Assembly: GCF_954871325.1 (NCBI RefSeq)
Contig: NC_088777.1
Span: 48,027,366-48,091,365 of the forward strand
Source of the DNA: Gordionus sp. m RMFG-2023
Taxonomy: Eukaryota > Nematomorpha > Gordioida > Chordodea > Parachordodidae
DNA length: 64,000 nt
Reading direction: 5' to 3'
Below the pieces are notes generated by a model. That model made no database searches. It worked only from the letters and a program-made list of their open reading frames with translations, and had not been told where the DNA came from. Shown piece by piece: positions 11,986 through 25,694 of the stretch (positions are counted from its first letter, which is position 1; each line of letters begins with the position of its first letter). Made by a program: the position numbers and the translations under genes.

Positions 11986-12178
11986 ATAGTTGGATAATTG
12001 CTATATATTTTAAGCCGTGGCCGAAAACAATCACTTTGGCCTCTGGGTTTTTCTTAAAATTACAGCAGCTAAAATTGGAAAGATATACTAATATACATTA
12101 AAAGCTTTAAACGTATTTTCTCCTGTACTCGGTAGATTGAGCCGAATTAGCCGACATTTCGCCATTACCCAACTATAA
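11986..12178. mobile_element. MITE family B, copy 1 (full-length)
   Basis: The left end reads ATAGTTGGATAATTG and the right end CATTACCCAACTAT, an imperfect terminal inverted repeat. The inside has blocks shared with other copies: GAAAACAATCACTTTGGCCT, GGGTTTTTCTTAAAA, CAGCTAAAATTGGAAAG, CTCGGTAGATTGAGCCGAAT. It is about 190 bp and non-coding. The same order of blocks is seen in reverse at 40.3-40.5 kb, which establishes the family. Confidence 0.65.
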
Positions 12179-12689
12179 TTAGATGTGATCTTCGTTTGTT
12201 TACTTGGTACAATATGTTTAATTTGCTTGGCGTTTCATATAAGAATATTGTGAACAGCTCTTTTTAAAATATTAAATCGTTTAGCACATTCTTTTTAAGT
12301 ATCATATTTGAAAAATTTAATAGATATTAATATGAACAATTTACCCAATTTTAGTGAGGTACTTGGTTCTCTGACAATATTGGAACCCTTATTCGTCATG
12401 TTCTTAGACCCTTCCCAACATAAATTCTTAGAAAATTTGCTTTTAATCTTATATTTATGAGTGTGTTTCCTCCACGTAATTAACTTCGGTTGTTCTTCTT
12501 TTAACCTAAAGATAAAATTTTTATTTTTGCAATATTACTGTTTTAAACTTGAAAAAAAAAATTATGTCAAATTTCTTATTTTAATTTCATTTTTCCTATA
12601 TCTTTTTTCTTGTTTTAACATTTCTCTTATTTTGCAAACTCAAATATTACTTTATTATAATATGGGTGATTTAATCAGGTACTTGTAAT

Positions 12690-13000
12690 TTGCTTCTCTA
12701 CATTCTTCGGGTGAAACACACCCAGCATAATTCCAGAAATATCTATGCGACCTTTCATATAACCTTCCACTTATTCGGGAATTTTCTTCTTATTTTTGAG
12801 GCTGTGCTTACTATAAATTAAATTATTTAGTTACCCGTCATAGGCCTTGCTGCAACCTTCTTGAGAATCATATCTCACAAGAAGCCCAGCCTCAAATTCT
12901 TCCACTCCATTTTTCACCATCCGGTGTATCATCTTTCTTTAAAAGGGTGTGCTTGCCACCCCCGAAACTTCTTTTATATAGCTCTCCTTGGAAGCTTAAA
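12690..13000 (-). other. GC-elevated patch with weak coding-like reading
   Basis: This block has clearly more G and C than its surroundings. On the minus strand it reads MIHRMVKNGVEEFEAGLLVR and then YDSQEGCSKAYDG without a stop. It also contains a hairpin, CTTCTTG...CAAGAAG, near 12860-12885. It is probably a fragment of a mobile element or a decayed gene. I do not recognise the family. Confidence 0.25.
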
Positions 13001-13614
13001 TTTATCTAAATATTTTTAAAATTATATTTAATTAAAAAATTAATTTAAACAATTTTACCCCATAGCACACTCATTTCCTGTAATTGTGCCTTCATTAATT
13101 AGGTCCATAGACCCATCACAAAAAGGATTTTTTTTTACAAAACATGATAATTAAGAGAATAATTTTATTAATGATAATGATTGTTGTTCAATTTCATAAA
13201 CATTAAATGATTAACTTCATTGATTTTTATCAAGAAACTCATATATATTACGATTGTTGTCTAAATAAATACTCGCAATAATCAGCGCATAACTTTATCA
13301 GTAAGAATAACACGCCGACTAGAATATTTTATGGTTTTTAGTTCCACTCTTAATTTATTTAAACTGATTTAAGTTTCGTTTGCCTTCATGTATAAAAAAA
13401 TATTAGCATAATTATACAGAGAATGCGTGTCCCCCTGTAATTAATGTTCGCGGTAGATTATAGAGTAACATTTTAAAATAAGATAAGATTAATATATATA
13501 AATAATATTCTATAAATTATTTTCCCATATTAAAATGTACGTTGTCAGATAATACAAAATATATTTATATTTATTTAGCTCATAGTCAATATCCGAATAG
13601 GTATAAATTTACTC

Positions 13615-13930
13615 CTTTTTTTAACGAAACCGGGGGATTTAGCGACCCGAAACGGAATCTGTACCCCCATAGTTTATAGAAAACTGAAACGATATAGAAT
13701 TCCAATACCAGTTTTAACGAATTTGGAAGTTTATTGCTTTCTCAGTAAACAAATGAATTCAATTTTTTTTAAGGCAGCAGGAATAAATCTAATAACCGGA
13801 AACTGAATCTATGATAAAAAGATCCATAGGAAACTCAAACGAAAAGGATCGGTTACATAACCTGTTTTATCGAAAGTGGAAATTATTGTTTAATATCCTG
13901 GAAACGCTTTAAATCTAAGAACAGGAACTT
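13615..13930. repeat. Diverged internal tandem duplication (~170 bp unit)
   Basis: Two neighbouring stretches share the same order of motifs: 'aacggaatctgta...ccatagtttatagaaaactgaaacgat' near 13650-13695 and 'ccggaaactgaatctatga...ccataggaaactcaaacga' near 13798-13845. Each is followed by a TTTAACG/TTTATCG-x-GAAxxTGGAA block. The copies are clearly diverged. No coding content. Confidence 0.4.
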
Positions 13931-16900
13931 AGAACACTTTTAAATTTTTTATAACTGAAACCATTTTTTTAATATTCATAACAAGAATCATTTAGTTAGG
14001 GTTTCAACTCTGCTAATATCATTAAGTATAATTAGTGCATTTTACTGTTTCAAACATAAGCTAACTTACAATATAAGAAGAAATAAATTAGTGCATACCC
14101 GATTAAATTTTGAATGACTAAAATATCTGGATGAGAATTTTAATCACCTAATTACTTATTAATTTATCTAAGAGTAGTTTATCAACCATTAACATCTTAC
14201 AATATCGTAATTAAAAATACAAACTTTAAGCCTGACTGAAGTAAGTCAAACTCCTAGAAGCCCTTATTCTCTGAGGCTTAAGCCAATATGTAATTCTTGA
14301 TGATAATATATAGTGCTTCAATTTGTTTGGTAGACACTGTAAATAAAAAATGGTACTTGCTAATATACTATATTACAAAAGTTCTAAATTATTATCATGT
14401 CCGATCGAGAGATTTACAGAAGCACTAAAGCAACGATAGTAAATTTATTTTTTATTTACCTTATCCTCCATTGAAAATGACCAGTTCTTAAAATTATATT
14501 AAAAATGAAAATAATGATATTGGCCTATATTGTTAATCTAAAAGTGAGCATCGGCATAATGAATATTAAATTGATAAATTATTCCCAACTCTTGATTTTT
14601 ATCGTAAAAATTAGAAGCATATTTATTTCTATGCGTTATTTATTTTTTTCCTATATTTTTTTAAAACTATTATCCATTGTAGAATATGTGATATGTAAAG
14701 TTATTTAATATATATTATAGATGGGAAAAAAGTTTTTAAGATTTAACATATTTTATTAATTTTTCAGATGTTAAATATAGTTTTTATATGTTTTAAAAGC
14801 TTCTGAAATATATATCTTTTTATTTCTGAAGAATTAAATGCGGAATCTTTTTAAATTTAACTTTATATATAAATCTATAAGACTAATAGATGATGCAAAC
14901 TAACAAGTTGAGTCGAGAACAGGTATAGGTGATACGGCTTAGAAGTCTATAGTAAAAATTCTTTAAATGTATGTTAAAGTTATGAAAGCAAACGTACTCT
15001 CGAGTTTTATGAAATTTATAAGATATATTCTAAAATTCCAAGTCGCCAAATAAACTTGGTTCAGAGTTTATAACTCATTATCCCTGGAGCTATGTGGCAA
15101 AGGGTAAAATGGTAAATCAATGAATTTCCAGGTTTCATTTTTCACGCATCCATTTTGAGTGTTATTTTATATGAAATATACTTAGTTAGAGCATCTACAC
15201 GAAAAGTGGGATAGAGCCATTTGCTCTAAATATTTTTATAGGGTAAAGTTAAAATAAACAATATTTGTACTTGGGTAAACTAAATTATTTTTAAATAAAT
15301 AATAAATCAAAATATTTAAATATATTGTCGCCTGAGAATTAGGTCATTCTATCTCCATTTTTGTCAAAAATGATTTATTTTGATAGATCGATTATTTATG
15401 AATATATTAATCTATTTACATAAAAAAAATTCTTAAATTTTTAACTATAAAATTAATTATAGCCAGTATTAGATTATATATCCCTATTTCTTATTTTTGA
15501 TAAAATGATAATATTCTATCTACAAATAAAAATCCATCCAGAATTTGATTATTTATAACGCTTTCAAGTAACACGAAAATGGAATTAAGAGCTATTTTAA
15601 TTGATTGTATGGTTTTATAAAAAGATCCTGATATTACTAATTTAAAAGATATATATATTTTATCATTTATTAAGAAAAATAATGTTACATTAATTTTTAA
15701 CCACTCCATTAAAATATTATATTAAAATTTTTAAAATAAAATTTTAGTTTATTGTCTTGTTTACATTATTTTGGATCTAATGAGAAGTTGTTTGGAGATA
15801 GAATAATATTATTTTTAAAAAATAAAATTTGATATTTATTCAATTTCTAGTTTTAGAATAATAAAAAAAAATGTTTTTTTGAGAAATATATAATGGTTTT
15901 TTATATAATTAAGTGATTGTAATAATGTGAAAATTATTACATGTATAATTGCATTATAAGGCATATATAGATATTATTGATATAATGGAAAAACAAGTAT
16001 GAATATATGATGTATTATTTATATATTATGAATTAGTATATTCATAAATTAGATACGTTTTATAATCTTTATATATATATGTATTATATAGATAACTGCC
16101 TAACATTATTGTAATGCAAAAAAATCTATTATAATATTTTATATTCTGCCTTATGAATGATTATAGTTGTATAAATAAATGATTGTTGTATGAATTATAT
16201 CTGATATGTGAAATTATCCCATATATTAAAGTGATAAGGAATTATTAAATTTAGATGTCCAAATTATTAGGAAAGCATTTCCAATATTCTAAATAGTGAT
16301 AAGGAATTTTCAAAATTGCTCTCCTATGAAGTTAGAAAAAGTGTAGATAGAATAATATAATTCTCAGTCGATGATAATTATTAATTTTATAGCTGAATTA
16401 AACAATTAAAATTACTAATTTAGCCTAGAAATTGGGTTGTTATGACTAGGTTATGCGAGTCTTTCCAAATTCTTAATTTTCCCTATTTCAAAATAACTAA
16501 ACTAAAAATTAATAGTTTTTTATAATTTAAAGTGATATTGAACTTAGCTGGGGTTAAGAACTTGAGTTAACTTAGTTGACTAAACTGACTAATAACTGCA
16601 AACTCTCATCGAAATCAAATAAGCTCGAACTCGATTATTTTATTTAACAACAATGACTCTTATTATTAATAAAAAAAACTTAACTTTTAAGCTAATGATA
16701 AAAAAATATCATTATTTTCATCAATTTTACAACAGATTTGAAGATATTTTAAACGGATTCAACAATAAAGACTTTGAGATTGAGATAACTATATATTATT
16801 TATTATTCTTAAACCACGACTCAATTGATGCCAAATCATTAATAAAATTATTGTATCGTTAAGAGAAAAGAAAATATATATAAGATTGCTACATAGTAAA

Positions 16901-17685
16901 TAAAGCTTTTAAACAGATTTCATATATTAAATTGAATAATGTTTGTGTTTGTTAATTTATTAAAAATTTAAGATGAAAATCAATTTGAATATTTTTGCTT
17001 ACAAAATGGGGGATTTAGAACAATCTGAATTCTTTCAAAATTTATGATCTTAACCTGTTTAAATTTGTTATTGCAATTTTATTTTACAGATTATTTTTTA
17101 AAACACATTTAAACATATTTACCTAGTGATAAGATCTGCACATTGCATGTTTAAAATTTTGAATTCATAATAACAAGTAATTTTTTAAAATTTTGTTTAT
17201 AATTGAAGTATCGTTGAACTTTGACATGATCCCCTTTATAATTTGAGAATTTATTTAATCGGAAGCTTTTCCCATCTAGATATTTTTCCTTTACCAAAAA
17301 TTATTTATGGTTTTTCTCCAAAGACTTCTTTTGTTATTTTCTTTACAATTTGATATGAATGAATCAAGTTTTTTACAATTCAACAACTTACTGGACAAGT
17401 GCTTAATATATAATTTTATTGATAAAAAGGGAACTTTATATGCAGTCCTGCGTAGGTGAGTTGATCTGAGCTGAAAATTTTTGGTAGTCAAATTTTGTTC
17501 TTATGTAATTTAAAAAATTTATATAATCTATGTATTACTTAATTCAATTATTTATATATTTTACTATATATAAATATTACCTAATTTATATTTTAAGCTG
17601 TTATTTAATTATCATATAGGAAAATTTGGGTTTTTTAAAGATTGAATTCATTTTAACAATATGCCATTGTTAAATAATCTGGATT
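13931..17685. other. AT-rich sequence, nothing recognised
   Basis: About 3.7 kb of AT-dominated sequence with long TA-rich tracts, especially at 15.8-16.2 kb. Open stretches are short and made of Ile, Leu, Lys, Asn, Phe and Tyr, as expected by chance at this composition. Confidence 0.5.
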
Positions 17686-17686
17686 T

Positions 17687-17880
17687 AACCAATTTTTTAA
17701 AACCACTAACTCAAAATAGTCAAAAGTAAATTGCTAGGCTTGTAAATTTTGACCAAAGATAAATGAAGTCTGGACATCTATTTACAAAATTTGAAGGCTT
17801 AGGTAATAATATTTTAACTAAAATTTAGGTCAGTTGATTTTAAAAAATTGACTAAATCGTGTCTTTTAACATTACTGGAC
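17687..17880. mobile_element. MITE family A, old diverged copy
   Basis: The order of blocks follows family A: a TTTTTTAAAACCACTAACTCAAA arm, GGACATCTATTTACAAAATT in the centre, GCTTAGGTAATAATATTTT, then a counterpart arm ending in TTTTAACATTACTGG. It is strongly diverged, so it is older than the other copies. Confidence 0.45.
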
Positions 17881-19425
17881 TGCCAAAAGTCTTATTAGGG
17901 CTATAAATATACTATTTTATTTGAATATTAAAATATTAATTTTAGTAAAAGTAAATTTAAATATTATTAGAAGTAAAATCTATTTAAAGTTATACTATTT
18001 AATATATTTGTTTGATTCATTTCATAAACCAATAAAATTTTTTGAAATATATTTGGGATATTTAATTTAAACATGATCATATAGAATAAAATATTTTTTG
18101 ATTTAATATTATTTATCATAATAGTTTATCAATTATCTTTCAAATTAACTAAATCATACTTTTAAATTATTTTTTGACAAGGAAAGGATTTGTGAAGTGA
18201 TATATTTCCTAAGATTCATCTCATAGCCAGGTTGGGTTTAAAGGGAGATATTTAATTAGGTTTAGTAATTATAAGAATTGATGTAAAAGAAATATAAGAG
18301 ATGAATGTAGGATGAATATTTTTTTTTATTAAAAAATTAAATTATTTTAATAATATGAAACATAATATTATTCAATAAGGTGTAAATAAACACAATATTT
18401 GTGCCAGGTTACTCTTACCTGACCAATTGCAATCATAATCTGTAAAAAATATTTTGTAAAAAAGAATAAATTCTATAATCAAGTTAGTTTTATAATCTAA
18501 TGACATATCTGATTATAAGTTTGGTAATTTTTGCAAAAAATTTATGTTTAAAATATTGTTCGAAATCATTATTCACAAAAATATGGATCATGAGAAAAAA
18601 TAGGGAATTAAAATTTTAGTTTTCTTAAAGGAATTAGTAGGAAAGAACGAGTATTAAGAAATGATAGCCTACATTTTTTTTAAAAGCGAATGCTTTGAGA
18701 CAGTTATATACATTTAAGATTATCAATATTTTTTTGTAAAATAAAAATGAAAATTGAATATATTATAAGGGTTCTACCAAAATTGAATAATCTGATTGGG
18801 GCATGTTAATTGCTAAAAATTGGAATCCACTTGGAAGCTTGGTTATATCTCCAAATATTTTTAAAGTTAATATTGATAGATTCTAGAGAAAAACATTTAT
18901 ATTATATGTAAATTGAATTTTAAAAAAAAAAAAAATTAGCTAAAAATAAAGGGAAATTTTTCAAAAATTTGAATCTTGATATTTCTTCCATTTTTAGCCA
19001 TTTTTTTTAAAAAAAGAAGTAGCAAATTAAATATTACTTCCCTAGAATCTGTGAATATTATTTTTAATATTGCTTTAAGAAATTTTGAGATATAAACGAG
19101 TTTGCCCATTTTAGGCATTTGGAACCTATCACCAGGGCCAATATTTAATAATAATGAATCAGAGCAGGCTGAGATTTTTTTTAAAAAATAATTATGTAGC
19201 ATTAAAGCCATATATCATAATATTGTTTTAATCGAGTTTTTTTTTAAAATCGCTTAAAATTCAGTAAATATCATGAATTGGGAACAACTTTTGGCAACCC
19301 GATTTTTTTTAATAAAAAAAAATCTAGGAGATATAAGCGAAATTCTCCAATTTAAGTTTTTAGCAATTTAGAACGGGAACCACTATGAGAAGCTAAAAAT
19401 TTCAGCGTTTCTTTTTTTTGCTTTC
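17881..19425. other. AT-rich sequence, nothing recognised
   Basis: AT-rich with several T-run/A-run blocks. No gene or element was recognised. Confidence 0.45.
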
Positions 19426-19426
19426 T

Positions 19427-19605
19427 ACAGTAATGTTGTTGAACCACTTGATTTAGCCAAATTTAAATTACGCAAGCCTCGAGATTTCGTTAATAGATAT
19501 CCAAACCTTTCTGCTATCTATGAGCAACATATCAAAGCTTACGTAACATTTTTTTTTGGCTAAATAACCGTTTTAAAGTAATTTCAGTCATTTAACAACA
19601 CCAGG
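19427..19605. mobile_element. MITE family A, copy
   Basis: The left end is AGTAATGTTGTTGAACCACT and the right end CATTTAACAACACCAG. The internal CCTCGAGATTTCGTTAATAG, ATCCAAACCTTTCTGC and CTATGAGCAACAT match the family core. The inner arms are degraded. Confidence 0.65.
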
Positions 19606-21454
19606 TTTACAGTTAATATTTTTTTAGCCAATTATTGTATGCGATATTGGTTCAAAGATAGATAAAATAAATGAAAATCTAAGGGGGTTTGTATGAATTT
19701 TGGATAATATTGAATCGAATGGGTAAATTATGGATCGGCACAGCCTTAGAAAAAAATGGTGGGAAAGGATCAATGACTATCCTCGGAAAATTTGTCCATT
19801 TTCTTTAAAAAAATCTTAATGCAAAATATTTATTATTAACTAATTCTGAAACTATTCAAAGTTTTGTCTTGACTTTATTTTTTGTTTTTTTTTTAAAAAA
19901 AGAAAATGTTGAAAATGAAATAAAACAAAAAATTTTAGAGATAAAAAAGTGTCGAAAGAAAATCGACCATTAGAATTATATAAAATAAATGAGGGTATTT
20001 GTGTCCGGGGTAAAGTGGCTCGAGAAATATATTTATGACCTGATTTGAATTGTGCAAAAAAAAGAGGTAGCGTACAGTAATTCTGATTTCTTAGGCCAAT
20101 ATTTCTAATTATTATTATAATTATTTTATACGTTATTTTTATAATATAAAAACAAAGTTCATTTGAGCGTGAAATATTGTATTTATTTTCTTTTTTCTTC
20201 TTTGAAAGGTAAAAAAAAAAGAAGAAGAAAATATGGTAAAACCATTTACTTTATGTATACTCTTTCTTCAATATTTTTTAATATAAATAAATATTGTCAA
20301 GTACAACTCCACATAATAATTTTTAAAAAAAACACAGCTTTGTGGTTTGGTTTCTTATGTTAAACTGCTAATATTTTTATTATTATTAATAGTAATATTT
20401 ATTGTATCATACCACGAATAATGTATTGTTTATAAATGTTTGTTTTATGAATTTTTTTTGATAATATTACATATGTATAAATATCGAATATTTATTCAAA
20501 ACCAAAACGATACTATTACGCAATTTGATAATATAAAATAAATAATTTGTCGATGATATCTTCGTTGGGCGGGTTTTAAGACCATAAATATTCCCTTCCC
20601 CATCAAGATTTTAATATTTTTTGAACCCGCCAGCTCATTGTTTTAAAATTTATATACCTTCATCCCCCGTGGTTTAAACTCGTATAAAAGTTATTATTTT
20701 AAGCGTACAACATATTTCACTCTAAATGTTGTGCAATAAGCGTGTCAATTCATAAATCATATATTCTATTTGCACAATGTAATATAATAAAGAAAAATCT
20801 ATTAAATTATTTATAATAAATTATATTTACATTAATGGATAAATTAAATAGTTTAAAAGGTTTAATGAAATATAATTGTGTTTAAATTAAACCGCCTAAC
20901 TTTGGTCAACATTTAATAGTGCTTTTAGTTATTATGTTTTTTTTTAAAAAAAATTGTCAACTTAGGTATTAAGACGATAATTTTAGGATAATTAAAAAAA
21001 TTTGGCTGAAGTCATTTTGTAGTTCGATAAAGATAGGTAATGTATAACAGAAACCTGCTAGGTCGAAGTTCAAGGCCCAAGGATTTTTTATTTTTGACCA
21101 TTTTGTTAAGTCCAGATCCGGAATCTTCTGGACTTTATTTTGCTAATTGTATAAAAGAGTAGTCGAAAATATGAACAGTAAATTATTTAAAAATGCTCCT
21201 CGCCATTTTTTGGGGCTCCTTTCGGCCGTTCTAGCGAAAAATGCTAGGCTTGTATTTTTTACCCGACCAATTTTTTTTTTAAATTTAAATTATTCGGCCG
21301 CCATTTAATTCTAAATTGAAAGCTAACAAATAAGTTATGATGGGTATTTATATTTTTTTTTCCCTAATATTGTCATATTATTTTTAGGGGGGCAGATACG
21401 GTATTTTATAACCACCATGTTTACCTTTCTTTTTTTCGTGACAACTCTATTACG
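19606..21454. other. AT-rich sequence, nothing recognised
   Basis: AT-rich, with homopolymer blocks (for example T-run then A-run at 20938-20955). A slightly GC-richer patch lies at about 20570-20690. No gene was recognised. Confidence 0.45.
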
Positions 21455-21455
21455 T

Positions 21456-21680
21456 AGCATTGCTTAACAGCTCGATTTAAGCCGATTTTCAAAAGTGGGG
21501 GACTCAATGCTTTATCCAGAAAAATATAGCGAAAGCCTGAAAATTTTTCTCATGGATGGGGCACAAAGGTTTGGACATCTATTAGCTAAATTTCGAGGCT
21601 TATGCAATATTTATCTGGCTAAAATGCTGAGTTCGCCGTTTTTAAAATCGATTCAAATCGAGCAGTTTAACAACACTACT
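21456..21680. mobile_element. MITE family A, copy in reverse orientation
   Basis: The ends are AGCATTGCTTAACAGCTCG and the complement of GTAGTGTTGTTAAACTGCTC. The centre reads CAAAGGTTTGGACATCTAT and AAATTTCGAGGC, i.e. reversed relative to the copy at 9.3 kb. The small open reading frame across it is non-coding. Confidence 0.75.
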
Positions 21681-22343
21681 AATTACGAATTTAATGGTAT
21701 AATAAAAATGTAGGTTCTAATTCTTATAGCTTTTAAAACAATAATTTTTATACGATTATTTTTACATAAATTTTGCCAGTAAAAACAAAATATAAATGAA
21801 AGTGAAATTAATTATGTATGCTGTACATTACTCTGACTCTTATTTGTATAATACAATTACAAACAACATACATAATAAATTATATTTTAAAAAAAGGGGA
21901 TTATTTTGTCATCTTTCGAAACAAAAGCCGACACTGAAATTTCCATCTAGAGCTTTTATGATTATTACATTATTAAGAATTAAAATAGTGAAAAAGGAAA
22001 AATAAAACCGATATATTTATTATTTATGATGGTAGTTTCATAAATATCGTTTTAAAAAAAATCGAATTTAAAATTGGTCGAAAAAAATGTATAAAAATCA
22101 ATTTGATTTAAATCGCAATTTAGATCAAGTAAATATTTTTTTTAAAAATCGCTCATTTAAATCAATTTTTAAAATAGAAAATTGAGTTATATTAATTTAT
22201 TAGCTCACTTCTTCAACGTTAAAAATAATTTTTATTATATATTTTGCGATATGGAATTGGTTTAAGTATTTATTCGATTTTAAAACCTCAATAAGTGGAA
22301 TTAATAATAGTAAAAGATAAACAGTGTATTTTTATGACTACAA

Positions 22344-22530
22344 TTAGTGTTGCCAACCGGCTCAATTTTAGCCGGTTTTAAAAACGGGCGAACTCAATAT
22401 TTTATCCAGAAAAATATTACGCAAGTCTGAAGATTTTGCTCACATATGCAACATAGGTAGGCGATATTTTTTCTGGCTAAGATTTTGAGGCTAGCCTTTT
22501 GAATCGGCTCAAAGCCATTTGTCAAACACC
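22344..22530. mobile_element. MITE family A, copy
   Basis: The left end is TAGTGTTGCCAACCGGCTC, followed by AGCCGGTTTTAAAAACGG, GAACTCAATATTTTATCCAG and AAAAATATTACGCAAG. The right side has TTTTTTCTGGCTAAGATTTT and ATCGGCTCAAAGCC, ending near CAAACACC. The central core is partly deleted. Confidence 0.7.
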
Positions 22531-23194
22531 GATTATAATTTTAAGAATGGAGAAATATAGTTGGTATTTTTTATTTAAATATCTATCCTCTCTCTTATTC
22601 TTATTTTCACATAAATTTGGATGCTACCTGAGGCATCTAACTTGTCCTTATAATTCAAGATTACATTTTTTTTTTGCAACACTGTTTAATTTTTCTTTCT
22701 CAAATAATTATTTGAGAATTCCCATTTTTATTACCCCACCATTAAATGGATTTGAAATATATTGTATTAGGTTAAATTAACTTTACTAAAAAAATCAATC
22801 AAATTAAACTCAAAATTTTAGCGTAATTATATTTAACAAAAAGTATAACTTTAATTTTTTTTAAGGGTCATAAATTTATATAAAAATTTTGGTAAATTTT
22901 TTAACTAAAATACTTTTTATGAATTCGCAAAAAGTAATAAATCAAACATTTAATCATAAATATATATTAAACGGTATAGAATTTTTTATTAATAATTAAA
23001 TTTCGTTATAAGATAATATCCAATTATAATATTTGGTCACGTAAAATTTCACCTTTAAGAATCTGATATTTTAAAAGGTTTGATTTAAATCAAAAAAAAT
23101 CAGACTTTTTTTTAAAAAAAAAAATTAAAAATTTAAATGCACCCTCTATTTATGGTTTTCATATATTTGATCTACCAAAATCAGATTTTCAATT

Positions 23195-23355
23195 TATTTC
23201 CAATAAAGGGCTGGATTTTCAAACGCAACCGTATAGGTAGGCCGGCCATGTAATACACGATATTTTTCTACGGCGATAGCCAATTTTAAATTAGGATTTT
23301 GGCTAAAATATTGGGCTAGCCTTTTTAAAAAATTGAGCCGTTTAACAACACTAGC
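23195..23355. mobile_element. MITE family A, right-hand fragment
   Basis: The right half is clear: GGCTAAAATATTGGGCTAGC, then a T/A block, then TTGAGCCGTTTAACAACACT. The left half is replaced by unrelated sequence, including a short GGCCGGCC-containing patch. Confidence 0.6.
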
Positions 23356-25690
23356 CGCAACATACACTACAAGGAATCTAAATCAAGCAAAGGGCCATAC
23401 CATCCTCTTTCCGATTCATTTGGCCCCTGCACACCCGTTAGGAAGGTATTTGTAAGAAAACAGAAGAATCTGCATAAAAACGTAGGGCGAATAAATCTTT
23501 ATGTATAATGATATAAATGAATGATTGTTATAAATTATGGTAAAATTTTAAGATTTAAATTTATTTTTTTTAAACACATACACAACACACATTAACATTA
23601 CCATACATAGTTTTCTGTTAACATACCAAAAAAAAGAATACATTTTATTATAATGCTAAGATGTAATGAGCTTGTTCATTTTTTTCCAATTTTTCGCTAA
23701 TTAAAATTAATTGAGTACGTCCTAAATATTATCCTTTTTTTTTCATTTTTTTAATTTTCTTCCAAAAAAAAAAATCTTTTCTTTTGATTTCAATTTCAAA
23801 TATTTTTTTTTGTATAAAAAAAATGTCTAAACCTAAACTTTAAATTATTGTATTTAATTTATAAAAGGAATATTATTAATAATAATAATGAACTCTAAGG
23901 ACAAAATCAATAATTTCAGTGAAAATTTGTTGTTTTAGCTAAGGAAAACCGGGCCCTGTAAGAGTTTCCATTTTAGCTAACTAAGATTATTTTCCATTTT
24001 TATTTTTTTTTAAAAAAAAAATAAACGTAGAAAATTATTTCGGCAATTTGACCGTCACCGAATATTGTTGAGAAAGTTGATTATAATTTTCCACTGGTAT
24101 CGGTTGTGATCAGAATTCGAGAAAAGGGATCTTCAAAGTTTTTTAGTACCGAAAATTTTGAAAAAGATCTTTGGTGATCATTATAAATTGAATATTTTTA
24201 TATTTTTGAAAAGATCAAAAGATTTGGAATTTAAGGAAAAATTTGTTTGAAAATTCTCAAAAAAATATTCACTCTGGTTGAAGTGGAAGGCCCACCCGAC
24301 GGTGCATTTCTGTAATTATTATACGCTGTCTGCCAAACATGTCTACATTTTTTTTCTTTGAATTTTAAATAAGATGATAAAGAGCATTCTTAGAACGCAT
24401 TCCCCGAGTTCCGGGTATAGCATCTTAGAACGTTTTCCGTCCCATTGTTTAACTCCATTTGTGGAAAAATCTACCAAGATTTATAGGATGGATGATATAA
24501 AAAAAAAATTTTTTTCTCTGCCATTTTCTTTTTATTTAACAAACATCCCTAATCACTCTAATTTTAAATCGTGATGGATTTTTATTTTTTTCGATCCCTC
24601 GCGATTTCGTCTGGTAGAGAACAAAGTATAGATTAAAATTAAAACCCTAAATGTTAATTTTAATAACAAAGAAAAACCCACTTGGGAGTGGGGGGAGGGA
24701 ATGTTGGTGCTGATAGATTTACATAATTTCGATTTTTAATTTAAAAGAAAATAATAATCTTAAGATTTATAAAATAAAAATTTTTTAAAAAAATGCTTAT
24801 TATTTTAAGTTTTTTTTATCTACAGGAAATACATTTATATATATCACTTTGCATTTAGGCATACACTTATTAGATATAAAGATATGAAATATGTTGTGAC
24901 TTTATGTATAGAGTGTTCTCCCACCGGTAACGCGTGTGCTTACGTTTTTAATTTTTTTTTTTAAAAAGTATGTTATTTTCATGTTCCTCGCGGAACGTTT
25001 TTCTCAATGCCCAACTCCAAATAATTATTTTTCTTTTTTAAACGCACAAAAAAAAATCAATATTAATATGAATTAAATTATAAAATCAAAAAGTGTATCA
25101 AAAAATATAAAGTTGGAATTGATGGATTCACTGAGAGTGGGAATTTTAAGAAAGAAAAAAAAATTTATCTTATACAATTTGCTATCTCTATCTTTCATAA
25201 AAAACGAGGCAAAAACTGGGGAAAAATTTTTAAAGTGGTTGATTCATTTATTATTCTTTTTTTTTAAAATAAGAACCATTTGTTTAACTTTTGTTTTGTT
25301 TACAATAGTTTTTAAATTTTATCTTCTCATGAATATTGTATGATACTATATATAAAAAAAATAAATTGTTTTGATTGAATGGTTTTAAATTTATTTTGCC
25401 CGCTAAAAAAATAGATTAGGTCGAATAGGCGCGGGGATTAAATTTTTTTTTAGGGACAGTCCAATTTTTTTTTTGAAAGAAATTGCTTTTCGTGTCGAGT
25501 TCCGGGATATGATAATTATTTTATTTTTACGGGATCTAAATAAATGTGTAAAAACAATATAGAATTTATATTAATGAAATAAATTCAGTTAAATGAAAAA
25601 ATTTTAATAAAACCAATTTTAGCCCCATATGACCTTTAGTAATGCTAAAATAAGTTAAGTTTTGATGATTGCGAAAGTTTTAGGGAACAA
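23356..25690. other. AT-rich sequence, nothing recognised
   Basis: AT-rich, with several long T or A runs and T(n)A(n) blocks (24002-24022, 24950-24968). Short open stretches show no homology that I can recognise. Confidence 0.45.
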
Positions 25691-25694
25691 TTTT

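Noticed and set aside
14505-18050. Several short open frames rich in Ile, Lys, Asn, Phe and Tyr
   Set aside because: Composition and length are those expected by chance in AT-rich DNA; no splice sites or homology support them.
21495-21713. Plus-strand open frame over a family A element
   Set aside because: It lies almost wholly inside a MITE copy, and other copies do not keep the frame.
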